Assembly (NCBI RefSeq): GCF_024494355.1
Contig: NZ_JAKNQY010000023.1
Coordinates: 1 to 64,000, forward strand
DNA: 64,000 bases
Source of the DNA: Pseudomonas sp. Q11
GTDB taxonomy: Bacteria > Pseudomonadota > Gammaproteobacteria > Pseudomonadales > Pseudomonadaceae
Direction: 5' to 3'
Positions 61,068-64,000 of the stretch are shown here, in pieces. Position numbers and translations under genes: made by a program. The first letter of the stretch is position 1. Every line of letters begins with the position of its first letter. Under the pieces are notes generated by a model. The model was not told the origin of the DNA, ran no database searches, and was given only the letters and a program-made list of their open reading frames with translations.

Positions 61068-61826
61068 ATGATTGTCGTGGAAAAGCTGACAAAGCAATTC
61101 AAGGGTCAGGTGGTGCTCAACGGCATCGACCTGGAGATCAAAGAAGGCGAAGTGGTGGCGATCATCGGCCCCAGCGGTTCGGGCAAGACCACCTTCCTGC
61201 GCTGCCTGAACTTCCTCGAAGAACCCAGCAGTGGCCGGATCAAGGTTGGCGACATCGAAATCGATGGCAGTCGGCCGCTGAACCAGCAGCAGACCCTGGT
61301 GCGTCGTTTGCGCCAGCAAGTGGGTTTTGTGTTCCAGAACTTCAATCTGTTCCCCCATCGCACTGCACTGGAGAACGTCATCGAAGGCCCGCTGGTGGTG
61401 AAAAAGACGCCACGTGCCGACGCTGAAGCCTTGGGCCGTAAGCTGCTGGCCAAGGTCGGGCTGGAGGGCAAGGAGGACGCCTATCCGCGGCGTCTTTCCG
61501 GTGGTCAGCAACAGCGCGTGGCGATTGCCAGGGCGCTGGCGATGGAGCCTGAAGTGATTCTGTTCGACGAGCCGACCTCAGCCCTGGACCCGGAGCTGGT
61601 GGGCGAGGTGCTGGCGACGATTCGCGGCCTGGCCGAAGAAAAACGCACCATGGTCATCGTGACTCACGAAATGGGCTTCGCCCGAGACGTGGCGAACCGC
61701 GTGGTATTTTTCGACAAAGGCGTGATCGTCGAACAAGGTGAAGCCAAGGCCTTGTTTGCAGCCCCCAAGGAGGAACGCACTCGACAGTTCCTCAGTAAGT
61801 TCCTCTCGGCCGGACACGGCCATTAG
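61068..61826 (+). CDS. tcyN: Cystine ABC transporter ATPase (252 aa)
   Basis: ATPase subunit of the polar amino-acid uptake family. Walker A GPSGSGKTT is near 34-42, Q-loop in VGFVFQNFNLFPHRTALENV, signature RRLSGGQQQRVAIARALA near 143, Walker B EVILFDEPTSALDPE near 163 and the switch His in VIVTHEMGFA. All residues for hydrolysis are present. Last gene of the operon; a CCACTTCC/GGAAGTGG hairpin follows at 61847-61868 without a T run. Confidence 0.96.
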   Translation: MIVVEKLTKQFKGQVVLNGIDLEIKEGEVVAIIGPSGSGKTTFLRCLNFLEEPSSGRIKVGDIEIDGSRPLNQQQTLVRRLRQQVGFVFQNFNLFPHRTALENVIEGPLVVKKTPRADAEALGRKLLAKVGLEGKEDAYPRRLSGGQQQRVAIARALAMEPEVILFDEPTSALDPELVGEVLATIRGLAEEKRTMVIVTHEMGFARDVANRVVFFDKGVIVEQGEAKALFAAPKEERTRQFLSKFLSAGHGH

Positions 61827-62297
61827 TAACTTTTTGATATTGCCCCCACTTCCAAGGATGGAAGTGGAGCAACTAACACCTCAACGCAACACACTGAAAC
61901 TTCCAGTGGATTTAACATACCCACCGCGTTGATGCGCGGCATATACATACCTCCGGTTATAATTCTCCTTGGGTTAAGCTATTTATCCAGCTTCCTGCCG
62001 CCCCGTTCCTCCAAACGGATGAGCCCGAGGAAAAGGGCACACACCGCTGCGTTTTCTTGACTTGAATGCGTAGGACATTTCTGAAGCCTTATACAATTAA
62101 TTATTAAGCAAGTTCCTCTATTGACACTGAAACTGCCGAACCCTTATCTAGTGACCCAGTGGCGCTGCGAACTATTTTAGTTCTGCGCGATGAACCGCAG
62201 ACAGGGTCCATATTGCGCAATAAAAATATGTCGCGATGATTAAGCGCCTTTGATCTTCCCGAAACGGACTTCGTTTTAAAGCATCAAGGAGAACACC
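61827..62297. other. Intergenic stretch, no gene recognised
   Basis: Lower in GC than its neighbours. It holds the 61847-61868 hairpin and AT-rich segments near 61960-62150 that could contain a promoter for the following gene. I found no reading frame or repeat to report. Confidence 0.5.
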
Positions 62298-63068
62298 ATG
62301 ACATGTACGTCGAATATTCCTGAACTGGCAGCGCCCACCCTGGCCAACGCCCTGCGTACCCGCATCAACATCACCAGCGCTGCGCACTTGCAAGTGGCGA
62401 TTGCTCCCTACCCCGGCATGGACGCGGGGGATCTGATCGAGCTGTTCTGGGACAACTGCTACGTCGGCTCCCGCCTGTTGTCACAGGCCGATGTGCAAAG
62501 TAGCGTTACGTTGCGAGTGCCCGAGAGTTTCATCGTCAATGGGACTTCGCGCATCCATTATCGCGTGATGCAAGTGGGGCGCGGCCCGGCGCTGTCAGCA
62601 ACGCAACGGGTGCAGGTCAAGCTGGATTGTCCCGGAGGTCAGCCGTCGGCCCTGAGCGGTGATGAAAACCAGGGCCTGGCGCCGGTGCGGATTCCTGACG
62701 CTATCCGCCGCAAGGGCGTGAACCCGAGTCAGATCAAACGTGGCGTACCCCTGACCATAGAGCCCTATCTGAACATGGCTGCTGACGATGCGATTACCTT
62801 GCGCTGGGGTGATGTGCGCATGGACCTGCCGCGCATCAAACCTTGTGAGGTGGGCCTACCGGTCAATATCTGGGTACCGCCGCAGATCATCCTGGAGGCG
62901 GGGGAAGACCTGCGCCTGGAAGTGACCTACTGCATCCTCGACCACGTGGGCAACAACTCCCAATGGGCGCCGCCGCGAACGTTGAAAATCGGTTGCGCCA
63001 ATCCGTATCTGAAAACCCCGCCGAAAGAGGTGCTCATGGCTGCCGAGCCGCGCGGCAAAAATCCTTGA
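62298..63068 (+). CDS. Two-repeat beta-sandwich protein, function unknown (256 aa)
   Basis: No named family recognised. The protein has two similar halves of about 100 residues: QVAIAPYPGMDAGDLIELFW with VTLRVPESFI, and TIEPYLNMAADDAITLRWG with VNIWVPPQIIL. Each half is beta-rich and looks like an immunoglobulin-like or adhesin-type repeat. There is no signal peptide or membrane segment. The ribosome site (AAGGAG) is strong. Several cysteines occur (five to six). The protein may be secreted by a route without a classical signal or act as a cytoplasmic scaffold; neither is shown. Confidence 0.75.
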   Translation: MTCTSNIPELAAPTLANALRTRINITSAAHLQVAIAPYPGMDAGDLIELFWDNCYVGSRLLSQADVQSSVTLRVPESFIVNGTSRIHYRVMQVGRGPALSATQRVQVKLDCPGGQPSALSGDENQGLAPVRIPDAIRRKGVNPSQIKRGVPLTIEPYLNMAADDAITLRWGDVRMDLPRIKPCEVGLPVNIWVPPQIILEAGEDLRLEVTYCILDHVGNNSQWAPPRTLKIGCANPYLKTPPKEVLMAAEPRGKNP

Positions 63069-63167
63069 TCGATCCAGTGCGGGGCGAGCCTGGTCATGAT
63101 TGGCAGCGAAGTGGCCAGGCTGCTTGCGGTATAGTCCGACCAAGCTCCCCAACCCAAGCCAACGACC

Positions 63168-63794
63168 ATGAAACACACCCCCGACGACCTGCACACCATC
63201 ACCGCCACAACCCTGGGCCATTACAATGCGGTCGCCGAGAGCTTTCGCGAAGGCACCCGCGATCATGACGTCAGCCAGAATATCGACGCGTTGTTGCGGC
63301 ATATCCAGGGTCAGCCGCCCTTCCACGTTCTGGATTTCGGCTGCGGCCCCGGGCGGGACCTGCGGACATTCACCGACAGGGGCCATGTCGCAGTCGGCCT
63401 GGACGGCTCGGAGGAATTTGCCCGAATGGCGCGCCAGGACAGCGACTGTGAAGTGTGGCAACAGGATTTCTTGAAACTCGACCTGCCCGCCGAACGTTTC
63501 GATGGCGTCTTCGCCAACGCCGTGCTGTTTCATATCCCTGTCCAGGAATTACCTCGGGTGCTCAAGCAATTGCACGCCACCCTCAAGCCGGGCGGCGCGC
63601 TGTTCAGCTCCAACCCTCGGGGCGAAAACCAGGAAGGCTGGAACGGACAGCGCTTCGGTGCCTACCACGATCTCACGGCCTGGCGCGCGCTGCTCACCGA
63701 GGCAGGCTTTGAGGAACTGGAGCATTACTACCGGCCGGCGGGGCTACCACGGGAACAGCAGCCTTGGCTGGCGAGCGTCTGGCGTAAGTCTTGA
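63168..63794 (+). CDS. Class I SAM-dependent methyltransferase (208 aa)
   Basis: Methyltransf_11/25 type Rossmann enzyme. Motif I is VLDFGCGPGRDLRTF, motif II follows in VGLDGSEEF, and motif IV is FDGVFANAVLFHIP. LKPGGALFSSNPRG is the conserved post-motif loop. Substrate is unknown. It lies 99 bases after the two-repeat protein on the same strand; cotranscription is possible but not evident. Confidence 0.92.
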   Translation: MKHTPDDLHTITATTLGHYNAVAESFREGTRDHDVSQNIDALLRHIQGQPPFHVLDFGCGPGRDLRTFTDRGHVAVGLDGSEEFARMARQDSDCEVWQQDFLKLDLPAERFDGVFANAVLFHIPVQELPRVLKQLHATLKPGGALFSSNPRGENQEGWNGQRFGAYHDLTAWRALLTEAGFEELEHYYRPAGLPREQQPWLASVWRKS

Positions 63795-63830
63795 GCACAG
63801 GCCTGTTTGGACAGGGTGAGTGGTGAACCC

Positions 63831-63958
63831 TGTGGCGAGGGAGCGTGCTCCCGCTCGGCTCTGTAGGAGCTGGCGAAGCCTGCGATCTTTTGATCTTTCG
63901 CTTGAGACTCAAGTGTCCTTGAAAAGATCGCAGCCTCGTTGCACTCGTCAGCTCCTAC
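63831..63958. repeat. REP plus a second inverted repeat at the window edge
   Basis: A single REP (GTGGCGAGGGAGCGTGCTCCCGC) at 63832-63855 is followed by an inverted pair: TGTAGGAGCTGGCGAAGCCT with GCGATCTTTT (63862-63891) mirrored by AAAAGATCGC and GTCAGCTCCTAC near 63922-63957. The AAAAGATCGCAGCC motif recurs in the terminator at 33668-33721. Confidence 0.75.
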
Positions 63959-64000
63959 GACCCAACCACTTCTGCGACAACCGCTCCAATCGCCCGTCGT

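Overview
The window reads as a chromosomal segment of a Pseudomonas of the fluorescens group. Supporting signs are high GC with Pseudomonas-style codon use, an OprD porin, many REP elements of the GTGGGAGC-GAGCC-GCTCGC and GTGGCGAGGGAGC-GCTCCC types between genes, and gene strings whose order matches conserved Pseudomonas blocks (rml-dctBD; cysQ-nudE-yrfG-lysM-LysR-fdhD-fdhF; pckA-hslO-hslR-rimBK-envZ-ompR-tex-gshA). I saw no rRNA, tRNA or CRISPR array.

Layout. 1-7.9 kb is accessory: a KTSC-like small protein, a TerB-like/BRCT protein, a frame-split small gene, a DUF3077 gene behind an elaborate structured leader, a DHFR-like reductase, a chemoreceptor, and two adjacent toxin-antitoxin modules (Xre-RES and DinJ-YafQ). 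7.9-12.5 kb holds a LysR regulator convergent with a compact four-gene operon (PF10014 amino-acid 2OG dioxygenase, GNAT acetyltransferase, AzlC, AzlD), followed by an OprD porin. 12.8-18.4 kb is polyamine/amine metabolism: aguB-aguA and a kinase/M23-like/class III aminotransferase fusion. 18.6-25.2 kb makes dTDP-L-rhamnose (rmlBACD) and senses C4-dicarboxylates (dctBD). 25.2-33.7 kb carries a thioesterase, nudE-cysQ, yrfG, a BON-LysM protein, a LysR regulator, fdhD with an FdhF/YdeP-type molybdoenzyme, and a glycine-zipper protein.

33.7-41.3 kb is a second accessory stretch: hydroxyacyl-CoA dehydrogenase plus thioesterase, a RecQ-family helicase, a subtilase lipoprotein with a 43-residue lipoprotein next to it, a truncated colicin E3-type bacteriocin with its immunity gene, and a DUF1493 protein. 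41.4-53.5 kb is the conserved core block: pckA, hslO, hslR, rimB-rimK, envZ-ompR (amgSR), tex, a PaaI-type thioesterase and gshA. 53.6-61.8 kb holds an aldo-keto reductase with a MITE just upstream, an SDR, a BetT transporter behind a probable BetI operator, and a D-cysteine desulfhydrase with a cystine ABC transporter. The right end has a two-repeat protein of unknown role and a methyltransferase.

The most interesting candidate for an undescribed system is the dioxygenase-GNAT-AzlCD operon (8733-10936). Its genes are coupled in the right order to hydroxylate, possibly acetylate, and export an amino acid. Other points worth a second look are the DUF3077 leader, the decapitated E3 bacteriocin with catalytic residues intact, the MITE, and the paired lipoproteins.
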